DNA from: Mycobacterium simulans
GTDB lineage: Bacteria; Actinomycetota; Actinomycetes; Mycobacteriales; Mycobacteriaceae
Direction: 5' to 3'
DNA length: 39,570 nucleotides
Assembly (NCBI RefSeq): GCF_900232995.1
Contig: NZ_OCVX01000007.1
Span: 305,343-344,912 of the forward strand
Shown here: positions 33,287-39,570 of the stretch, one piece after another
Layout of the letters: each line of letters opens with the position of its first letter
Position numbering within the stretch: the stretch's first letter is position 1
Program-made: the position numbers and the translations under genes
Notes under the pieces: model-generated
Seen by the model: the letters and a program-made list of their open reading frames with translations, nothing else
What the model was told of the DNA's origin: nothing
Databases searched by the model: none

Positions 33287-34327
33287 ATGACTGCTTTATG
33301 TCGCCCGGCAGTCTCGGTGGTGGCCCCTTGCTATGACGAGGAGGCAGTGCTGCCGGAGTTCCTGCGCCGGGTCGGGGAGGTACTGGATTCGTTGGGGGGA
33401 ACCAGCGAGATCGTCTTGGTTGACGATGGTTCTCGTGACCTGACCTGGGAGGTCATGTCGAAGGCGGCGGCGGAGGATCCGCGGGTTGTCGCGGTTCGTC
33501 TGATGCGCAACCACGGTCACCAGCTTGCGCTTACAGCGGGCCTGAGCGTATGCCGCGGCGAGCGCGTGCTGATCATCGATGCCGATCTGCAGGATCCGCC
33601 GGAGCTCTTGCCCGACATGATGGCGTTGATGGACCAGGGCGCCGACGTCGTCTACGGCCAGCGGCGCCAGCGCGAGGGCGAGAGCTGGTTCAAGCGGACC
33701 ACCGCGAGCGTGTTCTACCGGGGTCTTAGCCGCGTAACAGAGGTTGATATCCCCTGTGACACAGGTGATTTCCGTTTGATCACACGCAATGTGCTCGACC
33801 TACTGATGGCGATGCCCGAGCGCCACCGTTTCGTCCGCGGGATGGTTGCCTGGATCGGCGGCAAGCAGGTGCCGCTGGTCTACGACCGCAGGGCCCGAGT
33901 GGCGGGGGAGAGCAAGTACCCGTTCACCAAGATGGTGCGGTTCGCGTCGGACGCCGTTACCGGCTTCTCGGTCGCACCGCTGAAGCTGTCGATGACGCTC
34001 GGTTGGATCATGGCGGCGGTCGGATTCTTCTTCGCGATCTACTCGAGCGTGGGCGCGGTGCTGGGACACACCGTTCCCGGCTGGAGTTCGCTGATGGCCG
34101 CGCTGGGTCTGCTCAGCGGCATGCAGTTCCTGATGCTCGGCGCCATCGGCGCCTATCTCGGCCGGTTGTACGACCAGAGCAAAGGCCGGCCGCTGTTCAT
34201 GATCCGCGAAACCGTCAGTTCGGCCGACGTCGCCGTGCCGATGGTGCCGGCTGCGCCGACGGTGCCGGTTCCGGCGGTGTCCGTTGGCGCCGTGCTCTCG
34301 GCGGCAGATCACCTGCCGATTAGTTGA
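33287..34327 (+). CDS. GtrB/DPM1-type polyprenyl-phosphate glycosyltransferase (copy 2)
   Basis: 346 residues. GT2 core: VSVVAPCYDEEAVLPEFL, LVDDGSRD, LMRNHGHQLALTAGL, IIDADLQDPPELLPDMM (metal-binding acidic motif), DTGDFRLI, RHRFVRGMVAWIGG and GESKYPFTKM. Two C-terminal TM helices (LGWIMAAVGFFFAIYSSVG; LMAALGLLSGMQFLMLGAIGAYLG) complete the GtrB layout. A Pro/Val/Ala tail of ~40 residues is extra. It should charge polyprenyl phosphate with a sugar. The next gene, a GtrA protein, is its natural flippase partner. It is distinct from the copy at 27490, so two lipid-linked sugars may be made. Confidence 0.9.
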   Translation: MTALCRPAVSVVAPCYDEEAVLPEFLRRVGEVLDSLGGTSEIVLVDDGSRDLTWEVMSKAAAEDPRVVAVRLMRNHGHQLALTAGLSVCRGERVLIIDADLQDPPELLPDMMALMDQGADVVYGQRRQREGESWFKRTTASVFYRGLSRVTEVDIPCDTGDFRLITRNVLDLLMAMPERHRFVRGMVAWIGGKQVPLVYDRRARVAGESKYPFTKMVRFASDAVTGFSVAPLKLSMTLGWIMAAVGFFFAIYSSVGAVLGHTVPGWSSLMAALGLLSGMQFLMLGAIGAYLGRLYDQSKGRPLFMIRETVSSADVAVPMVPAAPTVPVPAVSVGAVLSAADHLPIS

Positions 34328-34332
34328 GTGCC

Positions 34333-34830
34333 ATGACTGTCGAGACCTATGCGGACAAAGTTCGTCCGCCAGCGGGGATGACGGGCGTTCCCGGCCCGCT
34401 ATTTCGGTTGATCCGGGACCAGAGGATCGCCTTTCTCATTGTCGGTGGAATGAACACCGCATTCGGAGGGTTCTGGTTCATCTTGTTCCTGTGGCTGTTT
34501 CCGCGCGGACCCGTCGGCTACATGAGCGCATTGACGTGTGCACACGTCGGCGCCGTGCTGTGCGCCTTCGTCCTCTACCGCAGGTTCGTGTTCCGGGTAA
34601 CCGGTCATGTGTTGCGCGATCTGTGCCGGTTCGAGCTGGTCAACCTCTCGACTCTGGCGTTCAATTTCGCCGTGTTGCCAGTGTTGGTGGAAGTGCTCGG
34701 GTGGCCAGTGTTGGTGTCGCAGTTCGCCATTGCCGGGGTGACGGTGGTGTACAGCTGGTTTGCCCACCGGGGCTTCTCGTTTCGCCGCAGCGCAGCTGAG
34801 CTCGGCATGGCTGAGCATCAGCAAGCTTGA
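34333..34830 (+). CDS. GtrA-family membrane protein (copy 2)
   Basis: 165 residues from ATG (34333); a TTG at 34324 that overlaps the upstream stop is an equally possible start. Four TM helices, with the GtrA motifs YRRFVFRVTGHVLRDLCRFE and HRGFSFRRS. It corresponds to copy 1 at 31743 (shared RFVFRV.GHVLRDL.RFE). It lies immediately after a GtrB-type gene, making a classical gtrA/gtrB unit (order gtrB-gtrA) for flipping a polyprenyl-linked sugar. The last four bases (TTGA) overlap the next glycosyltransferase start. Confidence 0.87.
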   Translation: MTVETYADKVRPPAGMTGVPGPLFRLIRDQRIAFLIVGGMNTAFGGFWFILFLWLFPRGPVGYMSALTCAHVGAVLCAFVLYRRFVFRVTGHVLRDLCRFELVNLSTLAFNFAVLPVLVEVLGWPVLVSQFAIAGVTVVYSWFAHRGFSFRRSAAELGMAEHQQA

Positions 34831-35687
34831 CTGTCACGCCGCGGGTATCCGTTGTCGTCCCCGCATACAACAGCGTTGAGTTCATCGCTGCCACAATGGA
34901 ATCGATTCTCGCGCAGACCTTCAGCGATTTCGAGTTGGTGGTTTCCGATCACAGCTCCACTGACGGCACCTGGGAGACGCTGCAGCAATTCACCGCGGAC
35001 CCGCGGGTTCGCTTGAGCCGCTTGGCTTCTGGCGGTGGGGCTCCGGCGAACTTCAACGCCGTGACCGACCTGGCCGCCGGCGAGTTCATAAAACTGGTGT
35101 GCGGCGACGACCTGCTTTTTCCCGACAGCTTGGCAGCGCAGGTCGCGGCACTGGATGCACACCCTTCGGCGGTGATGGCCGCTAGCGCCAGGGACGTCAT
35201 CGACGCTGCGGGAACGCCGGTGTTGCGCAACCGAGGATTGGCGGGACTACGCGGCGAGGTCAACGGCACCGAAGCCATCCGGCGGACCGTTCTGGCCGGC
35301 ACGAACATTTTCGGCGAACCCGCCTCGGTTTTGTTCAAGCGCCGCGCCCTCGTCGACGCTGGCGGTTGGGACGGTCGCTTGCCGTATCTCATCGACCAGG
35401 CGACCTACTGTGCGGTGCTGCTGCGCGGCAACCTGGTAGCGGTTCCTCGGTCTCTTGCCGCGTTCCGGGTCAGCGAATCTCAATGGAGCGTGCGGCTGGT
35501 GCGTGCTCAAGCGGACCAAGCGATCGGTTTCAGCCGCGAATTCGCCGCTGCGCACCCCGGGCTACTCAATCGCCGCGATCTGCTGGTTTGCGGTGTGAGA
35601 GCTCGAGCGAACGCGGTCGCCCGGCGCGGGGTGTACCGCTGGCTGGGACGGCGCATGCGGGCCGACGCACTCAGCGGCAGCCGTTGA
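34827..35687 (+). CDS. GT2 glycosyltransferase
   Basis: 286 residues; TTG (34827) overlaps the GtrA stop (TTGA). GT-A fold: VSVVVPAYNSVEFIAATMESIL, VVSDHSSTDGTWE, APANFNAVTDLAAGEFIKLVCGDDLLFPDSL with the GDD metal-binding motif, and GEPASVLFKRRAL. No TM helix is seen, so it is a cytoplasmic or peripheral enzyme adding a sugar from an NDP donor. The C-terminus is strongly basic (RWLGRRMRADALSGSR). It is translationally coupled to the gtrB-gtrA pair. The sugar and acceptor are unknown. It is convergent with the GT2 gene on the minus strand 25 bases away. Confidence 0.85.
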   Translation: MTVTPRVSVVVPAYNSVEFIAATMESILAQTFSDFELVVSDHSSTDGTWETLQQFTADPRVRLSRLASGGGAPANFNAVTDLAAGEFIKLVCGDDLLFPDSLAAQVAALDAHPSAVMAASARDVIDAAGTPVLRNRGLAGLRGEVNGTEAIRRTVLAGTNIFGEPASVLFKRRALVDAGGWDGRLPYLIDQATYCAVLLRGNLVAVPRSLAAFRVSESQWSVRLVRAQADQAIGFSREFAAAHPGLLNRRDLLVCGVRARANAVARRGVYRWLGRRMRADALSGSR

Positions 35688-35712
35688 GCCGGCGGCGACC
35701 GTCAGGAGTTGA

Positions 35713-36441
35713 TCACTTCCGCCGAGAGGGTAGCTTTCGGCGAAGCACCTCCAGGGCGGACGGCCCGATAAACACGGGCAGCCGCTTCTTGAACTCCTCG
35801 TCCTCTTTCTTGCTGAGCCCGCTCGTGTCGTTGTAGTTCGCAACAACGATGTCCATGTAGCGGGTAACCAGCGCGGGGTTGGAGAAGCAGCGGATATTGA
35901 AGTCCCAGTCAGCCCACAGCCGGTAGCGCAGGTTGTAAGGTCCGATGGTTTCGAAAAGCTTGCGGCGGTAGAAGATCGCCTGATGGCAGATGTTCTGCTC
36001 GAATAGCAGACGGTCCACGTCAAAGGCGCCGGCGTAGCGGGTTGACTTTGAGCGCATGATCACGTCGCCGTAGACCAGGTCGCTGGGCTCGTGTTCGCCG
36101 ATGAAGGTGGCTACCCGCGCCAGGGTGTCCGGCTGGTACAACGCATCGTCGGCGCCCAGGAAGAACATCCACGTACCGTTGGCCATGCCGACGCCATGGT
36201 TCATGGCGTCGTAGGGGCCCTGGTCGGGGCCGGAATGGATGATCAGACGCCCGTCGAGGCCGGGGGCGTAGCTATTGGCGATGTCGGGTGTTCCGTCCGT
36301 CGAATCGCCGTCGACGAGGACCACCTCGAAGCCGCTGTAGGTCTGGCTGCTGACGCTGTCGAGGCACGCGCGCAGGGTGGACGCCACATTGAACGTCGGG
36401 ACAATGATCGAGAACAGCGGCGCGTCTACCGGGCGACTCAC
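35713..36441 (-). CDS. GT2 glycosyltransferase (WcaA-like, Rv1514c type)
   Basis: 242 residues from GTG (36441), overlapping the FkbM stop by 4 bases. GT-A motifs: FSIIVPTFNVASTLRACLDSV, LVDGDSTDGTPDI, GPDQGPYDAMNHG, MFFLGADDALY (metal site), CHQAIFYRRKLFE and RLWADWDFNIRCF. This subgroup (ExoU/WcaA-like, with GPYDAMN and ADWDFNIR) transfers deoxy or neutral sugars in polysaccharide synthesis. It probably corresponds to M. tuberculosis Rv1514c, which also lies next to gmdA-epiA-Rv1513. It may use the GDP-fucose made upstream; this is inferred from context. No membrane segment is seen. Confidence 0.86.
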   Translation of the reverse strand: MSRPVDAPLFSIIVPTFNVASTLRACLDSVSSQTYSGFEVVLVDGDSTDGTPDIANSYAPGLDGRLIIHSGPDQGPYDAMNHGVGMANGTWMFFLGADDALYQPDTLARVATFIGEHEPSDLVYGDVIMRSKSTRYAGAFDVDRLLFEQNICHQAIFYRRKLFETIGPYNLRYRLWADWDFNIRCFSNPALVTRYMDIVVANYNDTSGLSKKEDEEFKKRLPVFIGPSALEVLRRKLPSRRK

Positions 36442-37172
36442 TCGTCGTCCTCACGGAAGAAGATGCCGTCGGCCTGCAACGTTCGACCATTGCGCAAATC
36501 CGTAAAGCAGGGCTGCAACCCCGTCAGCGTGAAGCCCAGCGAGTAGGCGAGGTCGAGCGCTTCGCGTATGAGCATGCCGCCTTCGTAGAGAGGCAGGAAC
36601 GACAGTTCAAGTTGCATCCCGACGCAACGTTCATTCACCGTTGAGGTGCTACCGGCCAGCACCTGCTTTTCAAATCCTTGAACATCTATTTTCAGGAATG
36701 CCGCATCGCCGGGTCGCAGAATTTCTGACACCACAGAATCAAGCCGGTGTATTGGTACTTCCTCGGTGCCAACATAATTTGCCGGAGGAAACGCGTCCTG
36801 ATGGCTTTTCAGCATCGGTAATACCGAGCTGCTTTCCCCCGCATTGCCAGCGATATTTATCGTGATGGTTCCGTCGGAGTCGCCCAGCGCACACCGTCGG
36901 CACTCCCACCGAGGATCGGCCGATGCTTTGCGCTCCAACTGGGAAAATGGCCCCGATAGCGGTTCGAACGAGACGATGCGGCCGTTGAAGCCAGCCGCCC
37001 GGAGGCCGGCGCCATATTGCCCCGAGTTGGCGCCGACATCAAGGATGACGTCTACTTCATGTGATTTCAGTTGGTTCATGAAATTGCGCTTCGAATCTAA
37101 GTCAGCTCGGTAGCGGGACACCTCGATACCGGTGCGACGCACGATTTCACGAGCGCGGTACGACAAATTCAC
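36438..37172 (-). CDS. FkbM-family methyltransferase (Rv1513 type)
   Basis: 244 residues from GTG (37172). FkbM fold: VILDVGANSGQYGAGLRAAGF (SAM loop, residues ~42-62), SFEPLSGPFSQL, RRCALGDSDGTITINI, GESSSVLPML, HRLDSVV and FLKIDVQGFEKQVLAG. FkbM enzymes O-methylate sugar hydroxyls. Next to GDP-fucose genes a 2-O- or 3-O-methyl-fucose product is plausible, as methylated fucose occurs in some mycobacterial glycolipids. No ribosome binding site precedes the GTG, but a correctly spaced -10 does, so this gene may be leaderless despite lying 34 bases after epiA. Confidence 0.88.
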   Translation of the reverse strand: MNLSYRAREIVRRTGIEVSRYRADLDSKRNFMNQLKSHEVDVILDVGANSGQYGAGLRAAGFNGRIVSFEPLSGPFSQLERKASADPRWECRRCALGDSDGTITINIAGNAGESSSVLPMLKSHQDAFPPANYVGTEEVPIHRLDSVVSEILRPGDAAFLKIDVQGFEKQVLAGSTSTVNERCVGMQLELSFLPLYEGGMLIREALDLAYSLGFTLTGLQPCFTDLRNGRTLQADGIFFREDDE

Positions 37173-37178
37173 TGCGTC

Positions 37179-37184
37179 ACACTA
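37179..37184 (-). promoter_or_regulatory. -10 element (TAGTGT) for leaderless FkbM gene
   Basis: On the minus strand TAGTGT (37184 to 37179) fits TAnnnT and ends 6 nt before GTG 37172, the spacing expected when transcription starts at the start codon. It sits in the 34-bp gap after epiA and would allow the FkbM-GT2 pair to be expressed separately. Confidence 0.45.
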
Positions 37185-37206
37185 ACATCCGCACTTCATT
37201 GCCTCG

Positions 37207-38175
37207 TCATTGCCTGACTGAGGCGGCGTTATCGCGATACCACGCGACGGTCGATTCGATGCCGTCAGGTAGCGCGATTCTGGGCTGCCATCCGACCTCC
37301 CGTAACACCGAAACGTCCAACAGCTTACGCGGCGTTCCATCCGGTTTGGTTGCGTCCCAGCGGGTTTCGCCGCAGTAGCCGACCGCGTCGGCAATCATCT
37401 CGGCGATTTCACTGATGGTGTGGTCCACGCCGGTACCCACGTTGACCTGATTCGGTCCGTCGAAATGTTCCAGCAGGTACAAACATGCGCTCGCCATGTC
37501 ATCGACATGCAGCAACTCGCGCCGGGGCGTTCCGGTGCCCCAGTTCGTCACTTCCGGCGCGCCACTGGCTTTGGCCTCTTCGTACCTGCGGATGAGTGCG
37601 GGCAGCAGATGCGAGCCCGATGGGGAAAAATTGTCACCCGGTCCGTACAGGTTGGTGGGCATCGCCGAGATCCAGGCCAGCCCATACTGGCGCCTGACCG
37701 CTTGCACCTGAAGGATGCCGGCGATCTTGGCGATCGCATAGGCATCGTTGGTCGGCTCCAAGGGCCCGGTGAGTAGCGCGCTCTCCGGGATCGGCTGCGG
37801 GCTGAGTTTCGGGTAGATGCACGACGAGCCAAGAAAGAGTAGCCGCGGTACCCGCGCTGCCACGGCGGCGTCGAGCAGATTGACCTGTATCTGAAGGTTT
37901 TCGGAGAGAAAATCTGCGGGATAGGTGCTGTTGGCCATGATGCCGCCGACTCGGGCGGCGGCATCGATGACCACCTGAGGCCTTGACGTGAGGATGAAAT
38001 CGAACGTCGCGTCGCGATCCGTCAGATCGAGTTCGTTACGTGACCGCACAAGAAGATTGGTGAATCCCTCTTCGGAGAACTTGCGTACCAAAGCCGACCC
38101 GACCAGCCCGCGGTGCCCGGCGATATATACCGACGCCGCCCGGTCAAGGGCGCCGACCGCAACGTCGGTAGTCAT
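37207..38175 (-). CDS. epiA: GDP-L-fucose synthase (epimerase/reductase)
   Basis: 322 residues, the length I recall for M. tuberculosis EpiA. ATG (38175) overlaps the gmd stop by 4 bases; an in-frame upstream start would lie inside gmd and is rejected. SDR motifs: VYIAGHRGLVGSALV (residues ~16-30), AARVGGIMAN, GSSCIYP (Ser117/118, Cys119), Tyr146-x3-Lys150 (YAIAK), MPTNLYGPGDNF and RRELLHVDDMA. It carries out 3,5-epimerisation and 4-reduction of GDP-4-keto-6-deoxy-D-mannose to GDP-L-fucose. The catalytic Cys for the epimerase step is in GSSCIYP by family comparison. Confidence 0.95.
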   Translation of the reverse strand: MTTDVAVGALDRAASVYIAGHRGLVGSALVRKFSEEGFTNLLVRSRNELDLTDRDATFDFILTSRPQVVIDAAARVGGIMANSTYPADFLSENLQIQVNLLDAAVAARVPRLLFLGSSCIYPKLSPQPIPESALLTGPLEPTNDAYAIAKIAGILQVQAVRRQYGLAWISAMPTNLYGPGDNFSPSGSHLLPALIRRYEEAKASGAPEVTNWGTGTPRRELLHVDDMASACLYLLEHFDGPNQVNVGTGVDHTISEIAEMIADAVGYCGETRWDATKPDGTPRKLLDVSVLREVGWQPRIALPDGIESTVAWYRDNAASVRQ

Positions 38176-39194
38176 GCCTGACCGGCGAGGGTCGGCTTGT
38201 CGATCCACGGTTTGCCTTCACACTCCAAGGCGGCGATGTCCGCATCCACCATGATTCGAGCCAGTTCGGCACTGTGTACGGAAGCCTTCCACCCGAGGAG
38301 TTCCGCGGCCTTGGTCGCATCACCGATCAGCGAATCCACCTCGGTGGGGCGCAGATAGCGTTGGTCGAACTTCACATGTTTCTGCCAGTCGAGGCCCGCG
38401 TGATCGAATGCGGTCTGCGCAAAATCTTTCACGGTGTACCCACGCCCCGTCGCGAGAACGAAGTCCTCGGGCTCGGGAGCCTGCAGCATTCGCCACATCC
38501 CTTCGACGTACTCCGGTGCATACCCCCAGTCGCGAACGGCGTCGAGGTTGCCCATGTAGACCTCAGATTCGAGACCGGCCTTGATACGTGCCACAGCTCG
38601 CGTGATTTTTCGCGTCACGAATGTTTCACCGCGCCGCGGTGATTCGTGATTGAACAGGATGCCGTTCACGGCGAACAATCCATACGCCTCTCGATAGTTG
38701 CGCGTCGCCCAGTACGAGTAGACCTTGGCCGCGCCATACGGTGACCGTGGATAAAACGGCGTCAGCTCGTTCTGAGGTGGCGGTGAAGCGCCGAACATCT
38801 CCGACGAAGATGCCTGATAGAAACGGCATTGCACCCTGGACAGCCGGACAGCTTCCAGCAGCCGCATTGATCCCATGCCCGTGGTGTCGCCGGTGTGCAC
38901 GGGTTCGTCAAAGCTGACGCGCACATGTGACTGCGCCGCAAGGTTGTACACCTCGTCGGGTTCGATGGTGCTGAGCAACGTCACCAACCGGGTGCCGTCG
39001 ATGAGATCGCCGTAGTGCAAGAACAGTCGAGCGCCCGCCTCGTGTGGATCAACGTAGAGGTGATCGATCCGCGATGTGTTGAACGTCGAAGCTCGACGGA
39101 TCAGCCCATGGACCTCGTATCCCTTGCTCAGTAGCAGTTCTGCGAGATAGGAGCCGTCCTGTCCTGTGATTCCGGTTATCAGCGCTCGCTTCAC
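38172..39194 (-). CDS. gmdA: GDP-mannose 4,6-dehydratase
   Basis: 340 residues from GTG (39194), matching the length I recall for GmdA; the frame is open further upstream to 39305 but the extension lacks family features. VKRALITGITGQDGSYL holds the NADP-binding GxxGxxG. RRASTFNTSRIDHLY, GDLIDGTRL, NLAAQSHVRVSFDEP, QASSSEMFG, Tyr153-x3-Lys157 (YGAAK), FNHESPRRGETFVTRKI and RPTEVDSLIGD are all Gmd signatures. It converts GDP-mannose to GDP-4-keto-6-deoxymannose, the substrate of the overlapping epiA. The gmd-epiA-FkbM-GT2 set keeps the gene content of M. tuberculosis Rv1511-Rv1514c but, as far as I recall, in the opposite orientation relative to mutAB. Confidence 0.96.
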   Translation of the reverse strand: MKRALITGITGQDGSYLAELLLSKGYEVHGLIRRASTFNTSRIDHLYVDPHEAGARLFLHYGDLIDGTRLVTLLSTIEPDEVYNLAAQSHVRVSFDEPVHTGDTTGMGSMRLLEAVRLSRVQCRFYQASSSEMFGASPPPQNELTPFYPRSPYGAAKVYSYWATRNYREAYGLFAVNGILFNHESPRRGETFVTRKITRAVARIKAGLESEVYMGNLDAVRDWGYAPEYVEGMWRMLQAPEPEDFVLATGRGYTVKDFAQTAFDHAGLDWQKHVKFDQRYLRPTEVDSLIGDATKAAELLGWKASVHSAELARIMVDADIAALECEGKPWIDKPTLAGQA

Positions 39195-39570
39195 TGGATT
39201 CCCACTTCTGTCGGTGCACGCACCCCGGCGTGTCGCCGTCAGCGTGACACGGCGTGCGTGCGTCTTCCAGACCGCCTCTGTGCCCGGATTTAACGTACAG
39301 GACATCGCCGATTAGGGTGAATGAGTGCTCGACGGGGCACGGTCCTGCTATCCGTTCCGCCACGCCCGGTTCTCCCTCCGAGCCTGGATGCGAATCCCGC
39401 GAAGAGCGAGTTACCGGTTCCACCAAGGCTTTCCGGCAAAGAATGGTGTTGCCGTAGCACCAGCGTTTCCGTAGCCAAGCGCCCACGGGCCGAGCCAGCC
39501 GCTTGCCCACAGTAGGGTAATCAATCAACCCTGCTGCGGCGGGGGCGTGGTGGTCAGGACGCTCGGGGGA
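39195..39570. promoter_or_regulatory. Region upstream of gmdA, no gene recognised
   Basis: 376 bases to the window edge. On the minus strand TACGTT (39297 to 39292) fits TAnnnT and would start a ~95-nt gmdA leader. Open frames on both strands (for example minus 39528 to 39049 and plus 39254-39515) carry no recognisable family features and differ from known neighbours. An incomplete gene at the right edge cannot be excluded. Confidence 0.4.

Noticed and set aside
39049..39528. Minus frame of 159 codons upstream of and overlapping gmdA
   Set aside because: The 3' part is a shadow of gmdA and the 5' part has no recognisable domain.

Overview
The window is from a slow-growing Mycobacterium. This follows from high GC, GTG/TTG starts, TAnnnT -10 boxes with leaderless genes, a PE_PGRS gene, and a left half that matches (from memory) the M. 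tuberculosis order Rv1491c - mutA - mutB - Rv1496 - lipL - Rv1498A dodecin. The mazEF4 pair that sits between mutB and Rv1496 in M. tuberculosis is absent. The right half is a lipooligosaccharide (LOS)-type surface-glycan locus, much richer than the corresponding M. tuberculosis region and closer in content to LOS producers such as M. marinum or M. kansasii. The species cannot be fixed from sequence alone.

Layout. 1-510: cut 5' part of a PE_PGRS gene (minus strand) ending in doubtful homopolymers. 781-1044: remnant of a histidine kinase. 992-8739: core metabolism: TVP38-type membrane protein, methylmalonyl-CoA mutase (mutA, mutB), its G-protein chaperone, LipL and dodecin. 8962-21596: surface-glycan genes, mostly plus strand: GT-C membrane transferases, a nucleotide-sugar dehydrogenase, SDR enzymes, a methyltransferase-glycosyltransferase fusion, a lipoprotein, and two paralogous large membrane proteins on either side of a reversed GT-C gene. 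21597-27348: a tightly overlapping five-gene minus-strand operon (ThDP enzyme, fuconate-dehydratase-like enzyme, polyol/aldonate dehydrogenase, IMPase-like phosphatase, nucleotidyltransferase-like protein). 27490-31743: GtrB-type transferase and rfbF (minus), then rfbH-rfbG (plus), the CDP-3,6-dideoxyhexose set. 31743-35687: two GtrA proteins, a TylF-type methyltransferase, a second GtrB and a GT2. 35713-39194 (minus): gmd - epiA (GDP-fucose) - FkbM methyltransferase - GT2.

How the genes may work together. RfbF, RfbG and RfbH make CDP-4-keto-3,6-dideoxyhexose. The five-gene operon looks built to make a 2-keto-3-deoxy sugar acid (dehydrogenase plus FucD-like dehydratase). A ThDP enzyme could decarboxylate that acid and add the acyl remainder to the C4 ketone, as YerE does with pyruvate in yersiniose synthesis. 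This would give a long-branched 3,6-dideoxy sugar with a deoxygenated second side-chain carbon, which is the pattern in caryophyllose, a known component of M. marinum LOS. I consider this the most interesting system in the window. The GtrA/GtrB and GT-C proteins suggest that part of the glycan is assembled from polyprenyl-phosphate sugars outside the cytoplasmic membrane. No tRNA, rRNA, CRISPR array or complete insertion sequence was seen.
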